From Cruorifilaria tuberocauda (Eukaryota > Nematoda > Chromadorea > Rhabditida > Onchocercidae), in the NCBI GenBank assembly GCA_013365365.1, contig JABVXU010000002.1, positions 350,001-414,000 of the forward strand: a DNA stretch of 64,000 bases, written 5' to 3'. The translations under genes were made by a program, and so were the position numbers. The notes beneath the pieces were generated by a model, which was given only the letters and a program-made list of their open reading frames with translations, was not told the origin of the DNA and did no database searches. Positions 1 to 12,357 of this stretch are shown piece after piece (the first letter of the stretch is position 1; the number at the start of each line of letters is the position of its first letter).

Positions 1-700
1 AGTACACCCCTTTGACCTTCGACTGTTTTTTCTTCACTTTTTTGCAATGTGATATAAATCAGCAAAAGAGCATTCATGTTTGTTTGCACTGTTTAAACAA
101 GCAGACAAAAAAAGTTGTCCTTATCAAAATAATCCAATCACAAAGCTAAAGCTCGTCCTCCCACCCTTTCTTCCTCTTGCAAAATTTCTAACTAACAGGT
201 TGCTCCTTATTTTTATCATTTTGTGTAATAATAGTTACGCCACTTTCTCTAATAATTTTATTGTTGTAAACATCATGAATAAACATTCATGAAATTAAAC
301 TTCTGAAAATATAATTAAGGAACTCATAAATTTCCAAATTGTTTATAGCAATGCCAAAAAATGTAATTTTATCAATCAATTCACAAAAATGGCTAGTTTA
401 ATGTAACTGAAACAAATAAACTAGTCTTTTATTATTCAGAAACTTAGAAATACTATTCAGCTTAATACTTTGATAAATATTAGACGCTATGTCTGAACAA
501 CAATTTATTCAAACTATTAAATTTACTATTTGGTAGTTACTGTTAGATACTCATTTATATTTTCTTCTTTCAGTTTACGTATTTATCAAAAAACCAAAAG
601 TTTAGTGAAAAATAACAGAGTAAAACATTCGACATCATTGATATAATCTCACAAGCAGTTTTTTTAAGTCTTATAAAAATTAGGTTTCTGATATCTATGC
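1..700. other. upstream region of the forkhead gene
   Basis: AT-rich DNA with no coding segment I can support. It ends directly at the first ATG candidates of the forkhead gene and so should hold its proximal promoter and 5' leader. The open stretch at 80-292 has the Leu/Phe/Ile/Asn-rich make-up of translated AT-rich DNA and no splice context. No clear TATA box or trans-splice acceptor could be picked out with confidence. Confidence 0.4.
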
Positions 701-3700
701 ATGAGTGCGAAGATGCGTTTCTCGATGGAGTCAATATTGTGCGGTCAGGTAGACAATAGTGGTACTACAGGGCGCAAACGTCCTCATGAAAGTTGCAATA
801 AAGATGCGTGTGTTGGTACCACAAATAAATGCAAAGAATCAAGCAATGAAGTTCTGAGGGTAAGTTATTTGAATTGTAAAGTATGACTAAATTAATATCT
901 ATTCGACTATTTTATTTAATCGCATTTTGAATTCTAAGAGTTGCTTGTATAGATTCTCTAAAGTTTGATATTGCTATTTTATCTTTTTTAATTAGCCAAT
1001 TTCCAGGCAAGTGAAAGTCCCGATAGACCAGAAAGTTCTTCATTAAACAACTCTAATACTAATGCAATGTCTCTTCAAGGTTCAAGTTCACGATCATCGC
1101 ATTTAATCGACAGCAACTTTTTGCCGGAAGAACACATAAGCAATAAAATCGATGTATGTTCAGAAGGAAAATTTAGGTTTAAAATGCATTCAGAATTATT
1201 AGATTGAATTCAGAATCTCAGCATCTCTTTTTCTCTTTCTTTTCTCACATTATCAGTTCTGATTCGAACCTTCAAATCATCAATTGAATTTTTCATACTA
1301 CATAATTTTTCGGACTGTCAAAAATAATTAGCCTAAAGTTTAGTTAATTAGGTAATTAGTGAGCTTCAATGTAAAGTCATAAAATGTTACTAGCTCTCAT
1401 ATTGATAGTTTGAGGTCAAGCCAAAAATTTTTAAAAATCCAATTTTTCTTGAATTTAAAATTAATAGTGTTAGTTTAAAATCGAAGGACTGGAAAGATTG
1501 GGCGGTGATGAATCTTTTATCCAATCAGTCATTGCTGCAGTAGAACCACAGTGATGGATGATTTGCGCTTATGGCCTTTTAAATTACTATTGAATAGCTT
1601 TTGCAGCCACTTATTGCTGTTCGTGATCAGCGTATACTTTTCCTATTGAAATAATTTGCTACGGTACTGCTTGAGCAGTTTGGTACTTTTCTACACTTAT
1701 CACTGATTATTAGAGAAAAGATGAAAGTTAAAATAAATTGAACTTTATAAAAGTTTTGTTGTCGATTTTTTTATTCGTCACATCGTTTTTAAACTTAATG
1801 CATAGATGACTTTATATTGTTTGTAACTTTGATTCTATTTTTTGACCTCCTATTTATTTGTATCGTACTACAAGTATAATGATATTTGATCTTGAATTGT
1901 TTTTAATATTAATATTTCTGATTTCTAATCTTCAATATTTCAGACTCATCAGGCTAGTTGTAATACAAAATATACGCGATATTCTAGATCAGAGAATCAG
2001 GAAAGAATTACCATCAGCAGAAATGCTTGGAATGATGAAAAAATAGGTGTTATCAGATCTTCCAAATCGGTAAGTAATTAGCATTCATTTATATAAGTCG
2101 AATAAATTATATCATTTGCTGATGCATCATTCTATTTCTACTTTGTAACTTATTTCAATTTTAGTTCATCTGAATTCAAAATACGCTGCGATTTTGATAA
2201 ATGATAAGTAATCATTATGCTAATGAAATCGGTCTGTATTTTCAATAACAAAAGCAGACTTTATCAACTTATTACCACCGATCTTTGATTAAAAAAATGC
2301 TCGACGATCTTTGTGTAATGAAAGAGAAGAAAAAAAAGATTAGTTGTAAGAAAAAGAATTAATTCCTTCAAAATATACTCTTTAATCACTTTTTGAAACT
2401 CTTTTTAGTTTGATTGAAACTTTTTTCTATTTCTTTATGAAACTCTGAGTTTAATAATTCTGTCAAATCAGCTGCACTTTGAACGTTATGAAGAATTTTA
2501 ATAAATAATTGCTTTAATTTCCTAGCATTATTGAAGAAAATGATGTTATCGCTAAAGAATTTCAAGAGAATTTCCACTCTTTCGATTCCGAAGAGGAATT
2601 ATTATTTTTGTTTTTGACCAAAATTGTATGGTCGAATTACATTGTAAAAGGATGATAAAAGATGTACTACATGATATGCCACATCTTTCTCATTACTAAA
2701 AAATACCATTTCCAAGCATTAGGTAGGCGATTGTAGTAACACTTGTCACATTAGCAGTTGGTTAATCGTCTCGACAGTGTCAAACAACTGCTGTTACGCA
2801 ATAGGCGTAATAAGCTGCAATACGGTGCCATTTACCGGCGATTATCTGTACATTAAAGTAACCCTATTGATTATGGTTCATTTAACATTGTTGAATTAGT
2901 TGTACACTTCGTCCGCTTAATTGCTATCTTCTTATCCTCCCTTCTATATTGCGCAATTTCATTTGCGTTCATTATTGCTCATTATCAACTTTTTTCAAGA
3001 ATATTGTTATGTTCGAATTATTGACGCATTTGCTTACGAATGTATTTTCTTCATTTTTTTAAAACAAAAGTCCACTTTCCACAAAATTTTCTGCAAAAAC
3101 GCGTTTTATATTTTCAGGAAGGTTCAGCATCACCAAAATGGTCAACTAATTTCATTAAAGATACCAATCGACCCGGTTCAAGCTTGGAAATATATCACGA
3201 ACCGTTTAGTTTTAGTTCAGATGATGAGGGTCAGTGCGAAGATAACTCGAGGTATCATATAAGTAGTAGATATTAAAGTTTATTTCTTATCAACAACAAA
3301 AATTACATAACTTCAAAAATTTATTCGTAATGAATTAAAATCGCTAAAATTTTTCCAATAATGATTTAGTCTGGTACTATTTTTTAGACAAAAATGTTAT
3401 TAAGATGTTATAAATTTGAATTCAGAGACCTATTCAAGAGATCCAAATATTTTTCAAATATAACGAATTATATTTCCCAGCTAATTAATTTCTTCATAGA
3501 CAGACCAGCAAGCATAGCAGTAATCGAAGCAAATCTGGCGCAACTAAGCCAGCTTACTCATATATTGCCTTGATCGCAATGGCTATTCTGAATAGTCCTG
3601 ATAAGAAGTTAACTTTGTCGCAAATATGCGACTTTATTATTAATCGCTTTCAGGTTTTGATTTATTTTACAAATTTTTAGTCTCATTTAATTATCGGAAG

Positions 3701-4876
3701 AATTTGCTCCAAGTAAAGATTAATTTAGGAAAAATCATCTAGAATTTGAAAAAATTAGCAGACTTTTTCTTTAGCAATAAATTTAACAATTAAGTTTAAC
3801 TTATTTGGTTTACCAGTTTACGAAGTGAGTTAAAACTATAACATTTATTATTTAAAATTTCGACTTCATTGATTTCAGAAATTAGGAAATGTTTACAATT
3901 TTGAGAAGATTTATAAATAATTCGATAAATGAAGATTATCAAATTTGCCTTTTATAGTATTATCGGGAAAAATTTCCGGCTTGGCAAAATTCAATCAGGC
4001 ATAATCTTAGTCTAAATGATTGTTTCGTCAAAATTCCACGCGAGCCAGGAAATCCCGGGAAAGGAAATTATTGGGCATTAGATCCGAAAGCTGAGGATAT
4101 GTTCGATAACGGATCATTCCTGAGGCGGCGCAAAAGGTCTTCCATATTCATTCTATGACATTTTGAAAGCAATAGTTTGATTTTTATTATGAATGTAAGA
4201 ATGGTCAGCTAAGGATTACGGTATAAAAATAATGCTATTTTAAATGAACGGAATGGATGCTTTCTCCAAGTTGAATAAGATAATTAGTTGCCGACAGCTG
4301 GGTGCCGCTCTGTTAATTTAGAAAGTAAACTGTGAAGGCAATCAATCGTTGTATTTTGGACAAACTGAAAATTCGATATTTTAAAACAATAAATTGAGTT
4401 GTGCACGAAGTTTTGCATGCCTATATTTTCTTATTTAATTTTTCGCATTTAAATAAGTTTAACTTCGGGAAGGAGAAAATTTCAGATTCAAGCGCCAGCA
4501 ACCAGAACCAGATTATCAATCAGTTGCTTATCCAGGAACTCCGTTTTTACCCCCAGGATCACCCTTTTTACCTCCTGCATTCCTCGGAACTCCTGGTGTC
4601 TCACCACTTCCCCGATTGACACCTATCAGGCCGGCTCCATCGTTGCCATTTCCACCACTTGTGCCTCGTTTACCTGAAGATTTTCCGCCCCGAATTCCTG
4701 TCTCTAATCCACGAACACTAGTAGTACCATCAGCTACGCATGCACCTTCACCTTTTCCATGCATTCCCACGGGTATATCGCCAACTTCTGATCATCATCA
4801 GAAACTGCTTGCCACAATAGCTGCAAAAGTTATAGCATCATCGCAAAGCGACAGTAACACCACAACTTACAAGTAA
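701..4876 (+). CDS. unc-130: FoxD-class forkhead transcription factor (unc-130 type)
   Basis: A nuclear DNA-binding factor; in C. elegans the FoxD protein UNC-130 patterns neurons, migration and dorsoventral cues (family knowledge). Exons: 701-859, 1007-1153, 1944-2069, 3118-3251, 3500-3653, 3958-4136, 4486-4876. Their sum is 1290 nt, exactly 430 codons, and all junctions are in phase. The start is the ATG at 701 or the in-frame ATG at 713 (MRFSMESIL), which resembles the UNC-130 N-terminus as I recall it. A Ser-rich acidic N-terminal half precedes the forkhead domain, which spans the last three exons. It shows [42 protein letters not shown] and [15 protein letters not shown], the last block being FoxD-typical. 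A Pro-rich C-terminal tail follows. One intron lies inside the domain before YYREKFPAW and another splits the basic wing at RRRK/RF. A gene-poor 12 kb follows. Confidence 0.93.
2386..2831 (-). CDS. candidate small gene nested antisense in the third unc-130 intron (weak)
   Basis: Three coding-like pieces lie on the opposite strand inside the intron 2070-3117. Exon A is 2831-2776, starting [14 protein letters not shown] and ending at a GT in phase 2. Exon B is 2695-2641, after a TTTTTTAG acceptor, reading [18 protein letters not shown]; its phase joins A correctly. Exon C ends with the stop at 2386 and reads through [11 protein letters not shown] and [15 protein letters not shown], probably helical. 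The B to C junction needs a weak donor, so the model is incomplete. The amino-acid make-up of piece C is close to what AT-rich noncoding DNA can give. No family is recognised. It could equally be intronic sequence with chance open frames; I lean slightly against it being real. Confidence 0.2.
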
Positions 4877-7800
4877 GATAGGCACATCTATGTATGATAA
4901 TAAATTCACAATCAGTTTTTGCTAAATGTATCTCGTCAGTTGTACATTTCATCGATGTAAAATCTGTATTGTTCACTTATCATTGCTCATTTTTAGTTCT
5001 GATTAGTTTAATGATCCTGTGAGCAGGTAACTATGTTAACATTAGGAATAGTCCAACTTCTATTTTTGTTGACTTTTAAATCTATTACTCTCAAACACCT
5101 CACTTTCTTTTATGAGGTTCATCACTAGGTTTCGTAAAAACGCATGCATAACAAAAATTGCTACCAAAGAATAATTCTCTGTGTTGATATATGTAAACAT
5201 TTTCATAATTCATAATTTTTTCATTTCATACATTTCCGCTTTTATCTTGTATTCGTCTGCCAGTTAGATTTAAATATGTGTTTAAAAATTATCATTCGAT
5301 CTTATCGAATTATGGACAGCCGAATGTCATCATAACCAACTTTCACTCACTTTTTTATTCAAATGTTTTGACCGACAACCAAACTCCGTCAACATTTGAA
5401 AATGATGTCAAGAATTGATAAAAATTGTCACCGTGTCCCGTGTTATACTGTCATAACGCTACTATTTCTTTTGACCGGAAAAATATGCAGTCATGGGGTT
5501 TATTTTTATGGTTTCAGATATTCAATAGAAAAAAGTTATTACAATTTTAAATATTCTTTATACATTACCACCATCATCTGATATGGAAATGTAACTTATC
5601 TGGTCAGATATCAATGTAAATATGTGATAAGAACTATTTTGTGCTTTTGTAATTTATTCAGTCATTCTTTTTTTGTTCACTTGTTCATTTAATTGTTCAT
5701 TTGTTTATTTTTCTGACAATTGCACTTAACATTTATTCTAATAAAGGTGATAATTTTTGAATGAAAGTACATATTTATGAAAAAAAAAATCGCAGTGCAA
5801 GGGAAAGGTTAGATCATTGTCTCAGATGTAAATTTTATGGAAATATCGTTTCTTTATCTAAAAAATCAATCGTCCTTGGAGAAAGAACTCTTCAAGCTGT
5901 ATCGAAGTTGAGTTATCCAACGACAATGATAACTCTCAGTACATTCTAATCTTCAACTGATTTCATCCCAGCTGCCAATCACTATCATTCTTTTTCTCAA
6001 AACCTCTTCTTTTACATCTCATCCTTTTCTCCATCCAATAAATTACGATCCATCATCTTTTGAAGAATCAGTTGTGCTTCACTCTAAAGCTTAGTACTGA
6101 ACAGCTTCAGGTCATTGATCATCTTATTGCTTAGATAAATTTGTTGAAAGTTATAAGAAACACTGCTTATTTGTTTTCATAGCAAATGCAAACAACTACT
6201 AAAATTTTCTAACTAATAGAAGATATGTTGTGATAACAGGACTTACTCAAATATTTCAAAAATATTTTTCCATTTTTCAAATTTATTTCCTGCTCAATTA
6301 GAAAATTGATAGAAAAAACAAAACAAAGCGAGCGTAATGAAATATATCAATATATTGCAATAATTCTTGTCTTAATAAATGGAATAACAGTATATAATTT
6401 TAGAACAAAGCCGAAAAACTGAGGAGGAAATGTAATGTAAACGTTTACTTATGGCTGTCAAATGTTAACTGCTGACAGAAAAAATTTTTAAGACAATTAA
6501 TTTAAATTTAGAGAAATTCCTAGGAATTTAATTAGAAAGTCTTTTCTCGATACTTTCCTGACTCAAATAAACGGTCTAAGATTGAAACCTGTTTTTAAGG
6601 AGAAGGTTAACTCCAGTTGATGGGTGGAAGAATTAATATTTGTGAAACGACCAGTTGTTACTAATTTGATGTGACACAATAACAAAAATTGTTTACTTCT
6701 CTATCTCTCCTTAAAGAATCATTTCTCACCCATCCAAAAATTTACACAAATTCTTAATTGATTTGTCAAACAATCGTTCATGAAATTAAAGTATTTTTAT
6801 TAAACAAAAGCAACAGAACAGTTTTATGACTTCAATTCATTTAACTTATTGAATCATACTTGAAATCCTCGATGGTAACTTATTATTTCCTACCGGGAAA
6901 TAAAACTTCAACTTTCACTTCTGATATTCGAAATTTGGTCCATAAAGTCAATCTTCTTTTTTATGGACAATATCTCTGGAAGTATTGTTAAATCTCGGTA
7001 GATAAATATTTCTGGAAAAAACCAAAAATAAGACAAGCATTTCCGGAAAAACTAGCAACCAGATGGCTTATTTTTACTCCTTCTCAAGTGTTGTATTATG
7101 CACACTTATTTACGTCTTAACGGAATGTCAAATTAAATTGTTCAAAAATCATCTTTTCTGGGAAATTTGATTGATTTGTTTAAATCCACAAATACTTTGA
7201 TTTATTTAAAAAAGCACGCGAACTTATTTGTTGAGGTTTCGAGTTCGGCTCATGTTTTCATTCAGCAATCATTGCCATAAATCTTCGCGTGTGTTCTTTC
7301 AATTGGATTTAAAATTATTTTGTTATTAGCATGACAATTCTAACTAATTCAATATTTCTTCAACTGAATACAGAAATTGGGATTTATTTGTTGACTGCAA
7401 AGCATGAAGGAATTTTCATCCTTCTGACTACGGCTGCTTCTTCCTGTTTGAAAGAATCGCAGTGATAGCAGATGATATCCGTTTGCTACACACTGCTTTA
7501 TTTTCTAAATATAAAATATAAAATTGCAAAGAATTCTGATTCACTTTAGGTTTCTCGCTAAATGTTTAAATCTTATAGTAAAAATAAAGTTCAAGTCTTA
7601 ACGAAGTGATAATCAGTTGATGATAATGATAAAATTTAATATTATAATATTTGATACTATTCGTCCATACTTGCTTTTAGGAATTTATTAAATTTTCATT
7701 GATTTATTTATGAAAAAAAAGATTTATTTATCGTAGAACTACATGGTAATGTGCTACATATTAATCACTGTTAATAGCACACACAAAACACACACACATC

Positions 7801-9014
7801 AACACAGAAAGATAACAATAGTTATTAATTTGCAACATGGAACTTATAAAAAGAGAAAGGAGTCATGAGTTACTCGATATCATATCGATAATCATAAAAA
7901 ATTCCTACTCATCATTATAGATCTTCGCTCTGATAATAACTCTTTATCATAAGCTTTTGCAGCAATGATTTCGGGATCAGATAAAAGGATGGCCGCGAAA
8001 ATGTTGTCTTTGAGACATTTAGTCAGGTGTTAACAAGATCAACGGCTGTTTCTGCCATTGCATTCATTAAGCTCAACGGCCATTATTCTCTTCAAATAAC
8101 ACGTATAAACATATTTGAAATCTAAAAATTAAGGCTAAATCATAATATAAAATAAAAACAATAGTCTATCAAATATTAAGTGGAAATTGAATATTATCCT
8201 AAAATTATGCTAAAATCATACTAAAATTACCAGTTATAGTTCTCTTCATTCAATTCTGTACTTCGATAATTACAAGAAATTTGTGACAAATAATTTAAAA
8301 ATAATCATTGATTTTTGGAAGGATGATTACGGTGCAAAAGCCATTTTAAACTAATATTTTCAAGAATGTGACAACAATTAATTAGTATTCATATCAACAT
8401 CATCAGGTAATTTTAAATTACGTAAAATAATTTTGTTTCTTTAAAATGGCACATATATATGTGTCCCATTGGATGTATTATCGTATGATAAAATACGATC
8501 AAATATTTTCCAATCATTATTTACATGGAAATTATTCAAATATTCATTTGTCATCGATACATTTGAATGAATTAAATACTCTTTCATTCCTTAAAATTTC
8601 CATTTTGAATTCCACGTTAATGAATTAAGTATTAAATATAGAACTTAATTAATGAAGCAGTGATTGTTTCAGTACAATAAAAAGAGATACTTTAACATTT
8701 ATTAACAAGTTAAGAGCATAACACAAACAATTTCAATACTAAACTTATAGTCTTTGCAAAATAACGTCAGTTTCTGTTTGAATTTGAAATTCATTAAAGA
8801 CAGGAATAAATTTCAATTATTATCCTTTTTGCTTTAGGTGGAATATACTTTAAGAAGTGTCAAGCAAATTAAGTACAGACTTGGCTTCATTTCTGCTCTT
8901 CCACATTTTGATACCATGCCATATTTCGATTGCAAGACAATAGATGAAAATATATGATTGATTAATAATAAAAGAACAATAGTCTAATTTAGATTTGAGT
9001 TATCTTTGATGCTA
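4877..9014. other. gene-poor AT-rich region downstream of unc-130
   Basis: Nothing here looks like a gene. A short AATAAA-like signal lies about 25 bp after the forkhead stop codon, near 4899-4904. A CA-rich simple repeat sits around 7778-7800. Open stretches such as 5396-5581 and 8446-8628 are hydrophobic translations of AT-rich DNA without splice context. Given its place beside a developmental transcription factor, distal enhancers are plausible, but none can be read from sequence alone. Confidence 0.4.
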
Positions 9015-9239
9015 TCATTGCTTCTCATCATTTTTCTCTATACTGCTGATAAGGCAAAAACAAGATAGAAGTTGGCAGACTTCTCCACGTGTGTTCTTAC
9101 TATACGAACAAATAACATTGTTCACATTATCGGAAGAGGACAAACGATGCCGCACCTTTTCGTTCCTGCCGCTAATACACTCTGTTGTTGCTTCAGCCAC
9201 AAAACTAACATTATTATCAGTAGAAGTTATCACTAACTT
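9015..9239 (-). CDS. isolated coding-like segment, unrecognised
   Basis: A minus-strand open stretch ends at a TGA at 9015-9017 and carries residues unlike the surrounding AT-rich translations: VAEATTECISGRNEKVRH, SSSDNVNNVICSYSKN and NTRGEVCQLLSCFC. It has several Cys, Arg and Gly. There is no ATG at its upper end; translation is open from about 9239 behind an AAAG that might be a weak acceptor. No neighbouring exon was found and no family is recognised. It could be a terminal exon of an unseen gene, a decayed gene fragment, or chance. Confidence 0.2.
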   Translation of the reverse strand, partial: KLVITSTDNNVSFVAEATTECISGRNEKVRHRLSSSDNVNNVICSYSKNTRGEVCQLLSCFCLISSIEKNDEKQ

Positions 9240-12035
9240 TAATGGTCACTAATACAAATATCACATTTATTTTTCAGCATTTTTAGGCTTTAATATAAAA
9301 ATTGCATGGGGACTTTTGGAAAAATTCTTCGATGCATAAAATTGGAGCATTTCAGTAGATAGTTGTTAGTAGTTTAAGACTGATTAACACAACTGGTAAA
9401 CCTGAACCAACATATAACAGTGATAATGCTGTTTGTCTCTTTTGATATTTGATGAACTTTTACCTTATCTATTCTCTAATAATGTGAATTCCCTCTGATT
9501 AACTTCCATTACTTTTGATAAACAGACTTTCTTGAATATCAAGGAGAAGTATCAGTGCTAAAGATATTTCAGAAAACATCTTCACTCATTTCAAGAAAAT
9601 ATTATGAGATCCCAAAATGAATTTTAGAAGTTGGGATGAAGATTTTTTCATTCCAGTTAACTTAAATCGGCCATGTTTTTAAACTTTTTCTGAAAATGCG
9701 GGAGAACAGTGGTGAAAAAAATAAAATTGGAAAGGATAATTTACAATTCACACCATCGTCCGGGCAATTTGTCGCTCGTTACTGTTGTGTGAAGTTCGAG
9801 AACCGTTTATTGCTAACGAACAGTTGTTGAGGCCATAACTCTCAATGTTTCCGATCAGTATTATCTTAAGCTAGCTTCTCGCTCTCTCTCTCCCTCTCCT
9901 GCCTACCATTCTCTTTCTTCATTTACTTCCCTCTTTCCTCTTAAATAGCCAAATGACCACACGAAATGCCAAATAAAATATATGTTTATTGTTTAGGGTG
10001 ATAATTTGTTGTGGAAAAATGGCATAAATGCGTCGAACAGAGGACGAACTTTAAATTTTCTTTTGAAAAACGATGAAATTCTTATTGTTAGAAAAATTTG
10101 GAATTATTGTATTTGACTTCAGAAAGGAAATGAAAGAAAGATGTTTTTTGGTTATATAAGAAGAAGATATTTCTTTATTTCACTCTCTTCAACTTCTTCT
10201 GGTGGTGTGAAGAAGGATGACTAATTATACTTTCTATTTCTGATAACAGAACATTTTGAAAACTCATAATATTTCTTTAGAAAGAACTCCACGTCTTTGA
10301 AATGAAATAAGCATTAGAAGCAAAGTAAATTAATGAATGAAAAATTAAACTTTCGAGAATCGTTGCTCATAATTGGAAGAGCATTTCATTTATGAATTTG
10401 ACTATTCTTGCCAGTCAAACTCTTATCTTATCATTGAACAGTGATAAACTTTTTTGACGATTGCTTTCAATTCTTTTATAAACAAATCATTGAAATTAAA
10501 TGCCATACCATCTTCTAAAAGACAATTTTTGAAATAATTCAGTCTATAAGTTTAAAAAGGTTGAAGTTATGATAATGGTTTCTATTGTTCGTTCTTCTTA
10601 TTTCTTTCGGCAGAAAATCATTAATTAAACCAAATAAAGGAATCTTTTGATGCCGATGAAGAAGTACCACAAATATGCGCTCTCTATTACATACACATTC
10701 GCATTCTACAAATTGGTGCGTACAATGATTACTAAAATCGTCTTATCATTAAATTAAAAAATTAGCAGATCTATGTACATGTGCATTTTATATTTTATCT
10801 TTGATCTTGAAGATTCTTTCTTGAAAGAGTTTTTTCTTTTTGCTTTTTAGTTAGAGTGGTGTCACAGATTTATTTTAAATAAATCAAACCATTGATTTGA
10901 TACGTTTTGAACCATGTGCTATAATTAAAATTTCTCTCATTTCAATAAATTTTGCTATTTACAATGTTATCGCTTAAATTTGCTTCCAATCATTATTAAA
11001 TACATAATCGTGATGAAATATGGTCAAATTATGAAGAGAAGTATCTATTCCTTTTACTTTTTTAAAAGAATGAAGTGTAAGTAATTTAAAATTTTTAAGA
11101 GAATTTTGATTATGGAACTTTTTGATCATCAAATTTTAGGAAGAATTCTTTTGTTCTGCATAGAAAACGCAGAATATTGCGAAAGTTTAATTTGACTCAT
11201 AAGTTCGATATTAATTCTCAAGTTATTTATGATTTCATTGCATGATTATAGTGTTTCTGAAAAAAAAATTTTCGTAAAAATGAGAAAATTCGAGCTAGAA
11301 GCAATAATTTTTCAAATCTGTTTTGTTTCACTCGAAGTTTTATTGAAGTTAGTTGAGTAAACAAAATTTTAAAGCCGATAAAGAAAATGTTGAATTATTG
11401 CCAAAGTAATTAAGTTACAGGAAGAGAAGTAATTATCGCCATGAAAATGAAACAATCCTTGACAACATTTGAAGAAAATAACTCTATAATTAATATTTTT
11501 TGTGATTGTAACTTAGTTAGCAATAAATTCTGAATAAACGATTGTGTTATGAGCAGTTTATTGGATCTTGATATAGTCATTAATTTATAGTTAACTATTT
11601 TCGATTCGAATATAATTAATATGCAAATATATCATGATATAATACTATTTTTGTGACTATAGAAGAACTTGATAGTTTACAATTTGTAGTCTTTACTCAG
11701 CAATATCTTTCTAAAAATACTTACAGTAATTTCAGATAACGGAAATCTGAAATATTCAATAGCAAAGTCGAATTAAAGAAGAACTTCTAAAAATTCAAAT
11801 AAACAATGCATACACTTATTTTAATTTGTTAAATTAGCCAGGCTAATTTCATCCTATCTTATAATGATTAATACTGCCTGGTATAGTACATTTCTGTTTC
11901 CCATATAAATCTCTCTGATCCTTAATTTGCAAAAGAAAAAAAGACAGCGATAGTGAGTGACACATCTCATTGGCTTATAAAAAATAAATAAAGAAATTTA
12001 TCGGTTACTGTACAGCAATATGACATTTGCGATAT
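9240..12035. other. intergenic region with one less AT-rich block
   Basis: Mostly featureless AT-rich DNA. A block at about 9750-9960 is visibly less AT-rich and holds short inverted words (GTTCGAG...CTAACGAAC) followed by a CT-rich tract at about 9887-9902 (CTCTCTCTCTCCCTCTCC). No coding frame runs through it. It is the best candidate for a regulatory element in this stretch by composition only. Confidence 0.3.
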
Positions 12036-12328
12036 TCACTTGTCATTCTTTGAAGCATTGGTAATAGCTTGTTGTTCTAGTTGATATGGGTATGCTAAAT
12101 CAAATTCACGGATGTTTTTTGCTTCAATTATTTCAAAAAGCTGGATGAAATTTGATCTTTTACTTCTATCAGGCATTATGATGACCAACGCTCTAGTTGT
12201 AATATGTACTTTGATTTTGAAAACTATTAATGAAATTAAAACTTTGGAATTATCGAAGCTTCCATTTTGCATTTTACAAATTTCAATTCCGTTAAGATTT
12301 TCAATTTTGTTAGGAAATTTATTTAACC
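12036..12328 (-). CDS. candidate 3' exon of an unknown gene
   Basis: An open frame of about 97 codons runs on the minus strand behind a good acceptor (TATTTCAG, on the plus strand as CTGAAATA at about 12329-12336) to a TGA at 12036. It includes IENLNGIEICKMQNGS, MPDRSKRSNFIQLFEIIEAK and EFDLAYPYQLEQQAITNA, the second half being charged and helical in character. An internal hydrophobic run, KVLISLIVFKI, may be a retained intron because GT and AG dinucleotides flank it. No upstream exon could be tied to it by phase. The family is not recognised. The opposite strand is also open (12112-12357), but with a plain hydrophobic make-up. Confidence 0.25.
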
Positions 12329-12357
12329 TGAAATACTTTCATAAATTCATAAATTAA

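Noticed and set aside
4528..4770. Minus-strand glycine-rich frame resembling collagen
   Set aside because: It is the antisense shadow of the proline-rich C-terminal tail of the forkhead protein; Pro codons read backwards give Gly codons. It has no Gly-X-Y periodicity beyond this and no splice context.
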